This document shows positions 1 to 11,643 of a stretch of DNA of 64,000 bases, piece after piece; within the stretch, counting starts at the first letter, position 1, and every line of letters begins with the position of its first letter. The stretch covers positions 72,017-136,016 of the forward strand of contig CAJJDO010000006.1 in assembly GCA_905183005.1 (NCBI GenBank). The letters are read 5' to 3'. The DNA is from Paramecium pentaurelia (lineage: Eukaryota; Ciliophora; Oligohymenophorea; Peniculida; Parameciidae). Below the pieces are notes generated by a model, which saw nothing but the letters and a program-made list of their open reading frames with translations, searched no databases and had not been told where the DNA came from. Position numbers and translations under genes: made by a program.

Positions 1-165
1 GAATATAATATTGAAGAATTTATGTCAACGAATACTTCAATGACAGAATTCTTAAAATATGTAAAGTTCAAAATATTTGGTCCAAAATAAATTGATTTTA
101 AACAAACTATTATTGGATAAGACGATTTTGAAGCTAGAGTATCTTATGAAACGATTGAAAAATGA
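1..165 (+). CDS. C-terminal end of an unrecognised gene (5' end outside window)
   Basis: Frame 1 is open from the first base to a TGA at 163-165 and encodes 54 residues, with TAA read as Gln twice. The composition is mixed, with charged and hydrophobic residues (ends 'RVSYETIEK'), which fits a folded C-terminus, but no family is recognisable. The AT content rises sharply after the TGA, which supports this as the true end. Function unknown. Confidence 0.55.
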
Positions 166-569
166 ATAGAAAAATATAAAAATATAGAATTAAAAATTTA
201 ATAATTTATTTTTAGATTATAAATGTATTTAATCTTAAAGAAATACAATTATAAAATTATAAATTTATCTTCAATTATGTTATTTGAATATTAAAATTAA
301 AACTATAAATTAATATAATCATATTCATTAAGATTAAATAAATATATAATAATTGCATATACTTAAAGAGATCAACTATAAATATCCTATTAACTATCAT
401 AATAAATATATATAAGTATTTCAAATGAATATATTTTAATCTTTCTTTGACATTCAATATATAAAATTGATCCCCTTTTTTGATAGGAAATTCAAGTATT
501 TTCTTGGATAAAGAGATTAAATTATATACTTATCAAAAATGTAAGATTAGATTATTAATAATTTTTATA
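166..569. other. Intergenic AT-rich spacer
   Basis: No coding frame of convincing composition on either strand. A minus-strand frame at 275-457 is low-complexity Ile/Tyr/Leu and looks like chance. It lies between a gene end and the start of the Tul1-like gene, so it probably holds the promoter of the latter. Confidence 0.5.
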
Positions 570-2200
570 ATGTTAAGCATTATTTTGATTTAATTAGTAA
601 TAGGACTTAGTGAACGTCCAAAAAATATTAGTGAATTGTCCAAGATACTGTAAAATTATGAATACAAAGGGTAATGGACATCTTAGAAAAAGGAATAATA
701 ATAATTTCAATACATGACAGTTGAATAAGGAGATGCTTATATGATATTCTTATCAAATAGTACATAACAAAATAAGAATGATCTAATCGATAGACTTGAG
801 TTTTAATTGCTTAATCCCATATATCCAGAAAATAGACAGGTATTAGGCATTTTTTAATTGACAAATTATTCTGATAGTGATATGTAAAGAATGATTAAAT
901 GTTAGTTCATTCGAGAACATCAGTGTCTTGAACTACTCTACAGCCTACAAATTCAGAAGAACACATAATTCAAAAGAGAATTGTGAAATAGCATATACTG
1001 TCAATATTGAATTTGAAAGTGAAATTTATGATGAGAAACATACTAAGATTAAAGTACATTTGTATACTCATAATAATTCATTGGATTTAAGTTGTGATGT
1101 TGATATTGAAATGGATTTAACTCTAGACACAACAAATTATTTATTAAGGATTATTATGTATTGTACAATGTCTGTGATGATATGTTTTACTTAATTCTTA
1201 TTTGTAACTAAGCTCTGTAAGGCTTTAATTGAGAATTTGGAAGACTCTAACAAAGTAAAATACTCAAAGTTATATTAGATTTCATTTTTTGCAGTTGGTT
1301 ATTTGACTGTTCAAGATTCATACATATGTCTACAAAATCTCTATAAAGCATTAATTAATTATGTAAAATATATGATCAATTCTAGCAATACTTCTAATAT
1401 TTCATTTTACCTGCTTTCTTTTACTTCTTATTGGCAACCACTTGTGACATGAAATTAATTTGGATAGTTTGGAGAAGTCGACATTTAGAAGATCTATTTG
1501 ATTAATAAAGAATGAGAAGAGCAATCACTTACTTCTTTGTTTAATTCTGTAAACAACACCAAATTAAATTAGATTTCAGTCTCATCATTTATTTTGTATT
1601 GATGTACTTCCTTTCCACTTATAATTGGTTTATTTGTATAACTGGCTTAATTCTACTTCCACAAATTATCCATAATATACGTCTTGGTAATAACTCTAGA
1701 TTCAACTCTTATTTTGTATTTGGTATCTTGGTTCCAAGTATGTTCTATTAAGTATATAATTAAAATATTTTAGATCTATAATAGAGGATGTCCAAGTAAT
1801 TTTCAGGGTCTTGAGCCTTCATTACTATTTTGTATGATCTATTTAAGTGAATACTTACTCTAAATAATTGTCCTCTATATCCAGTTTAAATTGGGCCCAA
1901 GATCATTTATTCCTAAATGTTTCCTACCAAAATAATACAATTATTACAGAGTACTTAATATAGAAGAGGATTATGTACCAATCATCCAATCATTTTAATT
2001 AGGAAGAATGTGCAATATGTTTGACTTCATTAATTGAAGATCCCTTTGATTAATAAGTGCCCACTGAAAAATTAATACTCAAATAGGCTATGTAAACTCC
2101 TTGTCATCATTGGTTCCATCCATCTTGTCTTCGCAGTTGGATAAATATCAAAATGTAATGTCCTACTTGTCGTTCAGAATTACCGCCTCTATTAGAATGA
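570..2200 (+). CDS. Tul1/DSC-type multi-pass membrane RING-H2 E3 ubiquitin ligase
   Basis: Four introns (884-905, 1363-1385, 1752-1773, 1975-2002) restore one 511-residue frame. The N-terminus is a hydrophobic signal-type segment followed by a luminal-looking region. The middle is several membrane helices with 'LLPQIIHNIRLGN', a signature of Tul1/DSC E3 proteins of the Golgi and endosome membrane. The last ~60 residues are a RING-H2 finger (CAIC, then PCHHWFHPSC, then CPTC) with all eight metal ligands. Family knowledge: these ligases ubiquitinate membrane proteins for endosomal or proteasomal turnover. The first ATG after the spacer opens directly onto the hydrophobic segment, which supports the start. 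The next gene starts 22 bp downstream on the same strand. Confidence 0.85.
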
Positions 2201-2222
2201 ATATTTAATTAAATTATCAGAA

Positions 2223-3637
2223 ATGCAACGAGTAGCTCCAAACAATTTTAAAGAGGCTTTAGTTAGAGTAGTGATTCCTAAATAATCATCTTAACCTAAC
2301 ATTTATCCAGAATATAATAATTTCTTTCATATCCCTCCTAAATTTAAATAATAGCGTTTGACTATCAAATAACCTGTATCCACTTCAAAATCAATAGAAG
2401 AGAAACGTTATAAATAACATAAACACAATATTTCAGAAAACACCAATAATCATACCAATAGCAGTTCTAAAAGTAATTTAATGGGTAATTTGTAAATTGA
2501 AGATGATTCTATTTAAACCTCTTAAAATGGTTAAAAATTAAGAAAAATTTTTGGAGATAGTCATTTGTTTTCAACTACCTAACTTTAGAAACTGTAATTA
2601 AACTTTAATTATATAGATCTAAATAGAATCTAAATACTAATCTCACTAATGATTCTCAAAGTTCAAGATAAAGGAAACCTAAAAATCAGGAATTATATAA
2701 TCTTAATACTTAAATTCAATCAATCATGATTAAGAAAAAATATCATTCAAAATGGGAAATCTATAAAGAATAATTATAAAAATAATGCAATCTATTAAAT
2801 GTATATAAACATTAATTTATTCAATCTACTCCAATTAATGATATATCTGTTAGAATTATCAATAATTTATTTGAAATGATGAATAATATATCTATTGAGA
2901 TTTTATGTGAATAAGAGTCAAAATTCAATTAAATTATTGATAAAATCAATAGAGAAAAAGAATTATGTTAAAATAATTACAAAATAATTGAAAAAGAAAG
3001 AGATCTATTGATTGATTCAATTAATTAACTTAAATCATCAAAATAATCAACAAATCAAATTGATAATATGGATACTATTTAATTAATAGAAATGTATAAT
3101 AAAATGCACATTAAATTATAAGAAATGAGTGAAAAAGAATCAAAATTAATTAAATTAATTTTAGCAATCAAAAGAAATGGAATTGATATTGAAAAAATTT
3201 ACAATGAAGAAGTACTTAATGATGATAATGTACTTGAATCAAATAATAAATTGAATAGAATTAAATAATATAATGTTGAAAGAAATGAACATGATGCTGA
3301 TAATTCTATTATAAATGATTCTGATGAATCTAGTTTTTGCTTTCTTAATAGATTTGAAAATGATTCCATAATAGAAAGTGTAAGAAAATTTGAATACAAA
3401 AATCTCGATATAAAAACCAATATTGTTTAACTTAAATTAGATTTATCTAATTTATAATCTTAATCTAATTAAATAAAATAATAAAATAATAAATCATAAA
3501 AATTATAAATACAATAAAATCATTAATAAATACATTAATCACCTTAAAATTAATGTTCTATTGGCTTTCATTAAGAATTTATGTCAAAACTAAATTAATT
3601 TTCTGAAAGTTGGAGGGTTTAAGCCTTAAAAAGATGA
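2223..3637 (+). CDS. Gln/Asn-rich coiled-coil protein, unrecognised
   Basis: One intron (2594-2616, GTA...TAG, 23 nt) gives a 463-residue protein. The first third is low-complexity, polar and rich in Ser/Asn/Gln. Residues of roughly 170-350 form an amphipathic, Glu/Lys/Ile/Leu-rich coiled-coil region. An acidic stretch (around DSDESS) and a Gln/His/Asn-rich tail follow. No catalytic motif is visible. It starts 22 bp after the Tul1-like stop, on the same strand, with no room for a large promoter. A role as scaffold or cytoskeletal protein is only an inference from the coiled coil. An apparent minus-strand frame at 3199-3420 is a shadow of this gene. Confidence 0.7.
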
Positions 3638-3797
3638 AATAAAGAATATATATCTTGAATTTTTATATATTATAAAGTTTTCATTTAATTTTACTCTATT
3701 AATATGTATCTATATGTATTATGAAACAGTTGATTCAATTGTTCTTAATTTAATAAATATATTAGTTTTTATCTTCATTATAATAAATTTATTGAAA

Positions 3798-4682
3798 ATG
3801 GGATCAGTTGTTGGGTCGACTTAATAAATTGAATCTGAATAGAAGTTATTTATTGCACGTTAAAGAAATAAGAATTTATTAATAGCATAAATTACAAATG
3901 ATAGAATGAAGAAATGTATTTAGCAAGTTTTGTAAAAGGATATTGAATTACAATAAATTTTGAAGGAAAAAATAAATTAACAAGAAGGCTTTACTCTTGC
4001 TCTTAATGGATCATATCGTGGGTAAAGAGAAAATGAATTTATATAATCTGGTTATGGTGAGCTCATCTCTGATAAGTAAGACAGGTATTTTTTAGGACAA
4101 TGGAAAAATAATTTATTAGAAGGTAAAGGATGTACAATTTATGTAAATGACTAAGAATATCAATATTATTATGGTTAACATTCAAAAGGAGTAGCTCATG
4201 GAAAAGGGGCAATTGTATTTAATGATGAAGCATAATATTAAGGAGATTGGGAAAATGGACAGATGACAGGTGAAGGATCAATATATATAACAAATAGTTT
4301 ATATTATAAAGGTTAAGTAAAAGATGGAAAGATGCATGGTTAAGGAAAATTAATACTATTTAGCAATTCTATGAATAGTAGGTAAAGTATTGGAACAGAT
4401 GCAACAATAATATAAGAAGGAGGTACTATATTGGAAGGATAATTTTATGAAGATTAAATGATTGAAGGAACTGTTAAAAGTTAAAAAGGAAATTACAAAG
4501 GATAGATGAAAGATGGAAAGATGGATGGAAAAGGAACATTTATTAGTAATGATGAAACTTTTTATGATGGATAATTCAAAAATAATAAAAGACATGGAGT
4601 AGGGAAGAGTAAAAATTAAGGTAAAGTTTAGATGGCTTAATGGGAAGATGATAAATTAGTTAGAGTTCTTGAAATATAATGA
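3798..4682 (+). CDS. MORN-repeat protein with possible N-myristoylation signal
   Basis: Intronless, 294 residues. It starts MGSVVGS, a plausible N-myristoylation sequence (Gly2, Ser6-like), then a Lys/Gln-rich helix. From about residue 75 it carries repeated MORN units of the form Y-x-G-x(2)-x-G-x(2)-H/E-G-x-G, for example 'GQWKNNLLEGKG', 'GDWENGQMTGEG' and 'GQMKDGKMDGKG'. Family knowledge: MORN repeats form a beta-meander that binds membranes or scaffolds; ciliates have many cortical and ciliary MORN proteins. Likely a membrane-associated scaffold. The acceptor kinase domain of plant-type PIP5K is absent. Confidence 0.85.
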
Positions 4683-4883
4683 TGAATTCATTTTTTTTAA
4701 TTTATTAGAGTTTAGAATTTAAATTGTATAAAATTAATTATACAATAAAAAATTAATTAATATATCATTATATAAAAGAAGAATTTAAAATCAATTAAAA
4801 ATAATAATAAATAATAAGAATATCATCAACAAATTCATTATTTACATTATCTAATTTTTAATAAATAAACTATTACTTTGCTT

Positions 4884-7800
4884 TCAATCTCTAAATTTAT
4901 ACAGCTAATTAAAAGGATAAAAAGTATTTAGATAATTTCTTTAGTCTTTTTTATTTATTGTATTAATTAAATCTAAAATCATTATTATATATAATTACTT
5001 GTAAATAACAATATCATAATTATTATAGGGGAGATATACTTCAAATAAGTATAATTTCTCAAAATCATTGTCTCCAAATTCAGCTCCTATAGGATTCTTT
5101 TATTTATTAAAAATATTTACATCAAATCCACTAAAAGGTTAAAATTGAGAAGGTGCTATAGATACTTTGGTTCCAGTTCTAGTTGATTTTTTTCTGTTAG
5201 TTCCCTTTCTACTTTACAATTCTGGACTATCAGTATATTACCTATTGATTCCAGAGATTGATCTAACAGTATAATTGGAATTGGTAGATCTTCTAGGTTT
5301 TCCTGAAGGAGTTTGAGTGTTTTCATTTTATTTTATTTATGAACGATGTGAATTAGCAGTAATATTATTAGAAGTAATAGGACTATAAGTTTGAGATCTT
5401 GAAGAATTTTATCTGATTGAATTTTATTTATTTTCTTATCGAAGAACAGAATTATTAAAAGATTCTGAAGCATTCCTCTAATATTATTAGTATTTAGTCT
5501 ATAATTCACTCATCTGATTATCAAAATTATAATTGAAGGTTAATTTAGGATCTTTAAATCTTTGAGGTTAATTGCCTTATTCTAATACATTCTCTAAAGA
5601 AGGTGAATTTTCTGAACTTTCATTCTCAATAATAACATTCAATGATTTTTGATCTTTTATTGATTGTTGACCTAGATTACCAAAGCCAGCAGTAGCAAAT
5701 GTATTCTTTTGTTAATCTTTTCTCAATAAACTAACAAATTTATCATCATCCAATTCACCTTAATGTACAATATATTGATTTTCTGCAGTTTCCAAAAAGC
5801 TTAAAGATATTTAAGATATACTTTTACACATCATTCATCAAAGATTATTATTATTCATATATAGATTTCTCCTTTAATAATGATGTACTCTTTAACAACG
5901 ATTTCTCCCTGCTTACTCTACTAAAACTCTAAGCAGAAGCATAAGATTCTTTAATATATACATCATCATATGGTAGATTTGATTAACTAAATTGATTGGA
6001 TGATTGAAAATGATTATCTGAATACAATTACAATAAGTAATCTTGATTAGCCTCTGCATCTTTCAAGAAATCAAAAGCTTTCATTTCTTTATTTTATCTT
6101 CTAGGATCTAAATATAAATATATAGTAATTATTACATTATTATCTAAGATTCCTAACAGGGTATATATAAGTTTTAATCACTTTCTCTTTATCTGGTCTA
6201 AAAGTCAATAAAGGACATTTAGTCATAAGATGATCACTTTATTGACAACAGAAACATAAACATGGTAAATCTTTATGAATCAATATACGATCTCTAACAT
6301 TATAGAAGTATTGCTTAATGGATAAGATTGATTTTAATACTTTATCACTAAATGTTAATAATTTAAGGAAGACTTCTCTTCTAATTCTTAAGAGTCTACA
6401 GACTCCTTCACTTATTACTGTTGCAGATCTGGGTAATTGAGTGTAAAAGGAGATTTCACCAAAAGTTTGTGTTGACTATAATAATAATAATAATAAATTG
6501 AAAATACTCCTAAGATTTATAATTAAACTCCCATTTTATTGACTACTTTAAAATTACCTTCAAGAATAAAATATAAGGAACAATCATCATATTCAGATTC
6601 ATTAACTATTACTTAATTAGGTTAACAAATCATATCTTCACAATAATTAATAAGTGTATTTATAGTATGTTGATTATAGAATTTAAAATATTTAGTAAGT
6701 AATTAAGATCTTTAAATGTAATTAAATTCTTATAATAATTATCCAGATAATTTGGATACGAATTAATTATGATAAAATTTTGGTTAATTAAATATATGGT
6801 TAGTAATTTTGAATTTTAAATTGGAATCTAATTTATTTATAGCTAAGAATTCACTAAGTTATTCTGATATTCTATTGCTCTTAAATAAATACACAAATTA
6901 AGTTAAAAAGTAAGCAAACATAATAATTGAACTAAAATTAATTAAACTATTAAATATTAATTCATCCTATTCAGTAGGTACATAATTAGAATTGAATGCA
7001 TATATTGATATAATCACATTTAAAGCAGATAAGTATGTTGCAAATTATTCATGATACTAATTGAATAATCCATATTGATAACAAGTGATCACATGGAAAA
7101 TTAGAATCATTTTAATTAATGAATTAATCACTAATATTATAGGATGAAATAAATTGAATTCAAATTTTAGGTGTATTTCAATTTCATAAAATCTTTTTAT
7201 TAAACTTAAAAGAACTGCTGTAAGTACATAGAATTTAAAATTTTATGCTAAAGTATTTAAGAATATTAATCCTATAATTGTGATCTAATTTATAATTTAA
7301 GATTTATTACTGAATCATGTAACAACAATTATTTATTATATCTAATTGAAATTAATTTAAAATTTGTAATAAATTAACCATTCTCTGTAAAAGAACTACA
7401 TAATTGCATTCCAACATCAATAAATTTAAATAATAAAAAGAGGTAATTCAAATCCCTTATAATTTAAGCTGTTGATAAAGGTACATATACTATCATCAAA
7501 TGTTAAATTATATAAAATATCAAATTCCAACTTTATAATAGCCATGAAGAAGGCAACAAAGTCCCTCTATATAAGTTTATAATATGTACAATTATAATCT
7601 TTTGAATTGCTTTCTTAATCAAATAAATACTAAAATTATTTAGCTTTACTATCTATTTTAAATCTCTTTCTAATTCTTTCTATAAAATAAAGAATTAATT
7701 TGCTTTTGCTTCTTTTTCTTGTGGTTTCTTGTTATCTTTATGGAAATGTCAACATAAAAGGACTTTCATCTTATTCACTAAATGGAGTCTTTGATTGTAG

Positions 7801-8069
7801 ACTAATCATTTGATTAGAGTTATTTTAAGATTAGATTTGTGATAGTCTTGATTTATCTACAGTCCTTAAAGTTGGATCTCTAACAGATACATCATCATCA
7901 GGTTGTATAGGATGAGAAATATTTTATAAGGGTTCATACTTAAATGGTCCTAAATAAAAACATTCAAAGTACCTCTCATATCACTAGAATGAAATCTACT
8001 CAATTTATCAGGTTCTGTTTTGTTTTTTCTTAAACTACTTTATGAACACTTAATTGATCTTCCACTCAT
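4884..8069 (-). CDS. Cyclic-nucleotide-type six-TM cation channel with atypical pore and zinc knuckle
   Basis: Six introns (7950-7972, 7469-7490, 7285-7310, 6476-6507, 6108-6135, 5800-5821) give 1,010 residues in one frame. Order: disordered N-terminus (1-150), six membrane helices (about 165-385), a C-linker and cyclic-nucleotide-binding domain (about 450-545, with TFGEISFYTQLPRSATV, the phosphate-binding cassette), then a perfect zinc knuckle (C-x2-C-x4-H-x4-C, within 'CCQQSDHLMTKC', about 570-585). A long Ser/Asn/Gln tail ends in the ciliate-type 'FEVYLPYNNYDIVI' block. Family knowledge: EAG/CNG/HCN-like K+ channels are greatly expanded in ciliates. Oddity: between S5 and S6 the sequence is 'LSALNVIISIYAFNSN' where GYGD is expected. 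Intron 6476-6507 contains a TTA microsatellite. Confidence 0.85.
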
Positions 8070-8233
8070 TTTAATTATATTATTTTCAAATATTATACAT
8101 TTATACAAAAATACAATCTCAAAAGAATTAAATAAAAAACATTATATTCAAACTAATACTAACTTAAAAGTCTTGATCTTTTCTAATATATTATATTATT
8201 TCAATTTTATTTGATAACTATTTAAATTATCAA

Positions 8234-8543
8234 ATGAAAATTATTATTGTATTTATCGTTTTAATTACAATTGCTGTAGCCTCATAATAAGAAGGCTTTG
8301 ATGAAATCAAGTCATGGAGGGAAAGAATATAATTTAAATAAGATTATGAGAAATTATAGGAAATGATTCAATAGGTCGATCACATTATAGCCTATTTAGA
8401 TACAGAATAGGGGAAGTAATTTCATAAATTTAATTCAAAGGAATCTTACTCCCAAATAATATGAAGAATTGCTTAATGAAATTACAACAATTGAAGAAGA
8501 GATCAAAGTGATAACATCATCTTACAAGGAAGACGATTTATGA
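8234..8543 (+). CDS. Small secreted or lumenal protein
   Basis: One intron (8416-8440, 25 nt) gives 94 residues. The first 18 residues, MKIIIVFIVLITIAVAS, are a textbook signal peptide with a likely cleavage after VAS or AS. The remainder is a short, charged, helical region (EIKSWRERI..., EELLNEITTIEEEI). No cysteines are present in the mature part. It lies divergent from the channel gene (165 bp between starts), so the two may share a promoter region. Function unknown; small secreted helical proteins are common in ciliates. Confidence 0.7.
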
Positions 8544-8746
8544 TTATTTATTTGATTGTGTCAATTATCTTAAATAGAAATCTACTTTAATAAGCATATA
8601 TATATATATGTTTACTTATTGATTATATATAGTACATCAAACCAATTTAGTTATTTTATTTGAGTATTATAATTTTATTCATAAATCTAATATTAATTTT
8701 GCATTCTATTCATCAATATTATAACTAAAAAATTTAGTAATATATT

Positions 8747-8807
8747 AGGTTCATCTAATGTATTTATATTTATTAATAATAAACGTAAAAGAATACATTA
8801 GAACCTT
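8747..8807. repeat. Imperfect inverted repeat (hairpin)
   Basis: Left arm AGGTTCATCTAATGTATT and right arm AATACATTAGAACCTT pair over about 14 bp with a 3-nt bulge (ATC) on the left and a loop of about 27 nt. Either strand could form it. It sits in the shared 3' region of two convergent genes. It may be a 3' UTR structure, a small RNA, or a chance palindrome in AT-rich DNA. Confidence 0.45.
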
Positions 8808-8822
8808 AAAATATAAAACAGT

Positions 8823-8892
8823 GATATTATTATTAAAATACTTAAATAAGTAGCTTTGCACTTATTTATTTATGGTTATAAATAATAATATT
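8823..8892. repeat. Nested inverted repeat (cruciform-like)
   Basis: The inner arms AAATAAGT (8844-8851) and ACTTATTT (8860-8867) are perfectly complementary around AGCTTTGC. Outer arms ATATTATTATT and AATAATAATAT continue the pairing, with unpaired bases in between. The GC-containing loop stands out in otherwise AT-only sequence. Nothing shows that it is transcribed. Confidence 0.4.
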
Positions 8893-9097
8893 TTGCTTAA
8901 TTTATATTTGAATATGTTGGTAAATATATTCTTGACAATAAAATTAAATAAATTATACTTAGTGTTGATTAAGTATTAAATAAATTATATTTTAACAGGA
9001 GGTATATTAATCTTCATTTTATATGAATTAAATAATAAATATAGATTTTTGAATAATATATATAAGATATAAACAAGATATATATATATAAGATAAA

Positions 9098-11482
9098 TCA
9101 TTTTTTTTTAGTAACTTTCATCATTTTTTAATTCAATTATTGTAATTTCATCTTTCTTTGTATTTCTTTATTAATAAATCCTTTCACATAAGGAGATTCA
9201 TGTACTTTTCCAGGAAGTAATATACTTTGTTTGAAAGACACTCTTTTTGCAGAAGTACCTCATAATTTATAATTTATATACTTCTACTAGAAGTAGTGAA
9301 AAATGATTTGTCAAGACTTTACTAAGTATGTTATTTGGATTAAATAACCTTTTTAAGTTCTCTTTATGATGGTATTTTTTTTTAATCTTCAATAAATTTA
9401 TAACCACCTCCTCTCCAATCATAAACAAATTTAGATAAATTTCTATTGGTTGTTATTAAAGGTAAAGCTACCATTGATTAAGAATCAATTAATTTTTAAG
9501 GAGGTGCTTTTGCTAATGGATTTGATTTTGGTAAAATTGGTGTAGAGAGATTATCAATTATTTTTGCATGAGGTGTTTTAGGTATGTAAGGTTTTTTCTA
9601 TTTAAGTTGTAAAGGAGTTTGAAGTCTTGGACTAAATATTGATTTTGGAGATTCTTTTCTTTACAAATAGGCTTCTTTATTAAAATAATGATCTAAATTA
9701 AAAATGATTAATAATACCTTTAACTTTTGGTAATGGATAATGTTTTAGTTTTGCCTTTGTTCCATCTATCACTTCAGTAGTGGTATCAATTTAAGAATAA
9801 TGTTAAACTGATTGATTTTTACCATGTGAAATGATATGTTTTCTTTGATCTGCAATAATTCTATCTCTTAAAGTAATTTAACTTCTTTAAATAGCCATAA
9901 TCCTTTCATGTTATTATCTATGTAATTCATTAATTTATTCTTTAAGTTTAATTTCAAATACTTCTAATCTTAGAATATGTTTTTCAATTAGATTATTTAA
10001 ATATTATTTATAATTATTTGATAAATTACTTTAATTAACATTCTAAATTTAATTATAAAATATTTACTTCTTCTAATGCTCTTCTTTGGATTGTGAAATT
10101 ACTAGCCTATTTTTAAAATTTAGTTAATTATTCCTAATAATTATTTAATTATTTAAGATCTTATTCAATTTAATATCTTAAAGATTCTGCAGCTTTTCTA
10201 TCTATTCCATCAATACGTTATAGATTTTCTTGATTTTCATTTACAGTAAATTTAATCTATTCTACTTCCCATTAATATTTGAAAATAGATTAATTTATAT
10301 CTTATTCATTATTAAAATGTTCTATAATATTTTCTTCATATAATTTAGTTTGTTCTTTTTCATTATTTATAGGTTTTTAATTAGATTTATTATTTAATTA
10401 TTTCTTTAGTTCTGTATTTTCATTTATTAATTAATCATAAATTTATTTAAAATCTTCTTGATGAGTATTTTATTATAGATTCTTGATAGTACCTTGATTA
10501 AAAATACCTGCAGCCATTTAACAATATTCTAGAGTTTAGATAGTTTCTTCATAATTTGTTATTGATGGTGAAACACAACCAATAATCAAAGTTTTAGAAT
10601 TGCCTCCGAATGAATCTTTAAGTATTTTAGTTAATTTGCTATTTCTATATGGAATGAATGGTTAAATCTATTTATTCTATGCTTCACTTAATAAGGATAT
10701 ACAGTCATTAAGAACTTATAAGGATCCAGACTTTTATCCACTTTTATCAAACCAAGCTAAATCACCTAATATAAATTTAGAAACTAAGATTTCATTATTT
10801 TAACCAATCATATCTTGTATGTATATAGTAAATATTAGAATTTCATGTTATTTAGTTGATTTTTATCGTTTTCCATATTATATTAAATTGATCACTTCTT
10901 AAGTGCTAGTAACATCAATTTCTCGCATTCCATTTATGACTATTCCTTTTTCTATATCATCTCTAATATCAAGGTTTCCATTCATATTGTTTAATAGATC
11001 ATAGAGTTACTCTTATTAGATTTCTATATATGAAAATTTCATCTAAATTTTCCTTTTTTTGTTATGAATAGTTTAAAATAATTAATTAAGAGCTCTTATC
11101 AATAATCCATAATCCTCATTAAGTTTCATAAGTCTAAATATATAGAAAAATATTTACGTATGTGATTTTCCTGTTCCAGAAGCACCGTAACTAAAGAGTG
11201 TAACATTTATTCCATCCAATAAAGAAAGGATCTAATATTCAAGAGTCTTTTCAAATATATCCTTTTAAGAAGTTATTTAGTCAAAAACCCAGTTGAATTT
11301 ATAGGTCTTTTTGACCAATTTAACTTCTGTCTCTACCGGAGGAATTGCAAGTAAGGTCTCTTGATCTATAACTTTGAGAGTACTCTTGTCTGAAATTTCA
11401 AGATCTCTATTGTTAAAGGGCCTTATTCGAATAGCAACCTATAATAATCAATACTTATTACTTTTATGTTTTCAAGTAACAT
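9098..11482 (-). CDS. Divergent N-terminal-motor kinesin with degenerate switch motifs
   Basis: Five introns (11439-11461, 11134-11157, 10043-10067, 9693-9717, 9259-9281) give 754 residues. The motor starts at once (MLLENIKVAIRIRPFNNRD). The P-loop is GASGTGKSH near residue 98. 'YIEIQQEQLYDLLNN', 'FIPYRNSKLTKILKDSFGG' and 'TLIIGCVSPSITNYEETIQTL' are classical kinesin blocks. Switch I (NxxSSRSH) is replaced by a shortened 'STKQHEILIFTI', and switch II (DLAGSE) reads DLAWFD. A coiled-coil region (about 340-560) and a basic tail (ending KVTKKK) follow. Such changes predict weak or absent ATP hydrolysis, so it may act as a static microtubule binder. Identity as a kinesin is secure; subfamily is not (a kinesin-8 or orphan relationship is possible). 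Confidence 0.88.
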
Positions 11483-11643
11483 TTTTAATTAATAATGTTT
11501 ATAAATTATACATATTCACAACCAATTTATGTAAATATTTATATATATATATAGATTAAAGATGAAATCATACAATAAAATATATTCTTTTTAAAATTAA
11601 TTATTCTTAATATTTTCTTTTATTATTTATTATATAAACTAAT

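Larger units (their letters stand above)
8544..9097. other. Convergent intergenic region with two inverted repeats
   Basis: Lies between the 3' ends of the small secreted gene (+) and the kinesin gene (-). No coding frame is supported. It contains the two hairpin-forming stretches listed separately at 8747-8807 and 8823-8892, and a TA-rich tract near 9057-9092. Confidence 0.6.

Noticed and set aside
928..1194. Separate small protein in standard-code frame
   Set aside because: It is an internal piece of the Tul1-like gene; TTG was taken as a start and TAA as stop, but the frame continues under the ciliate code.
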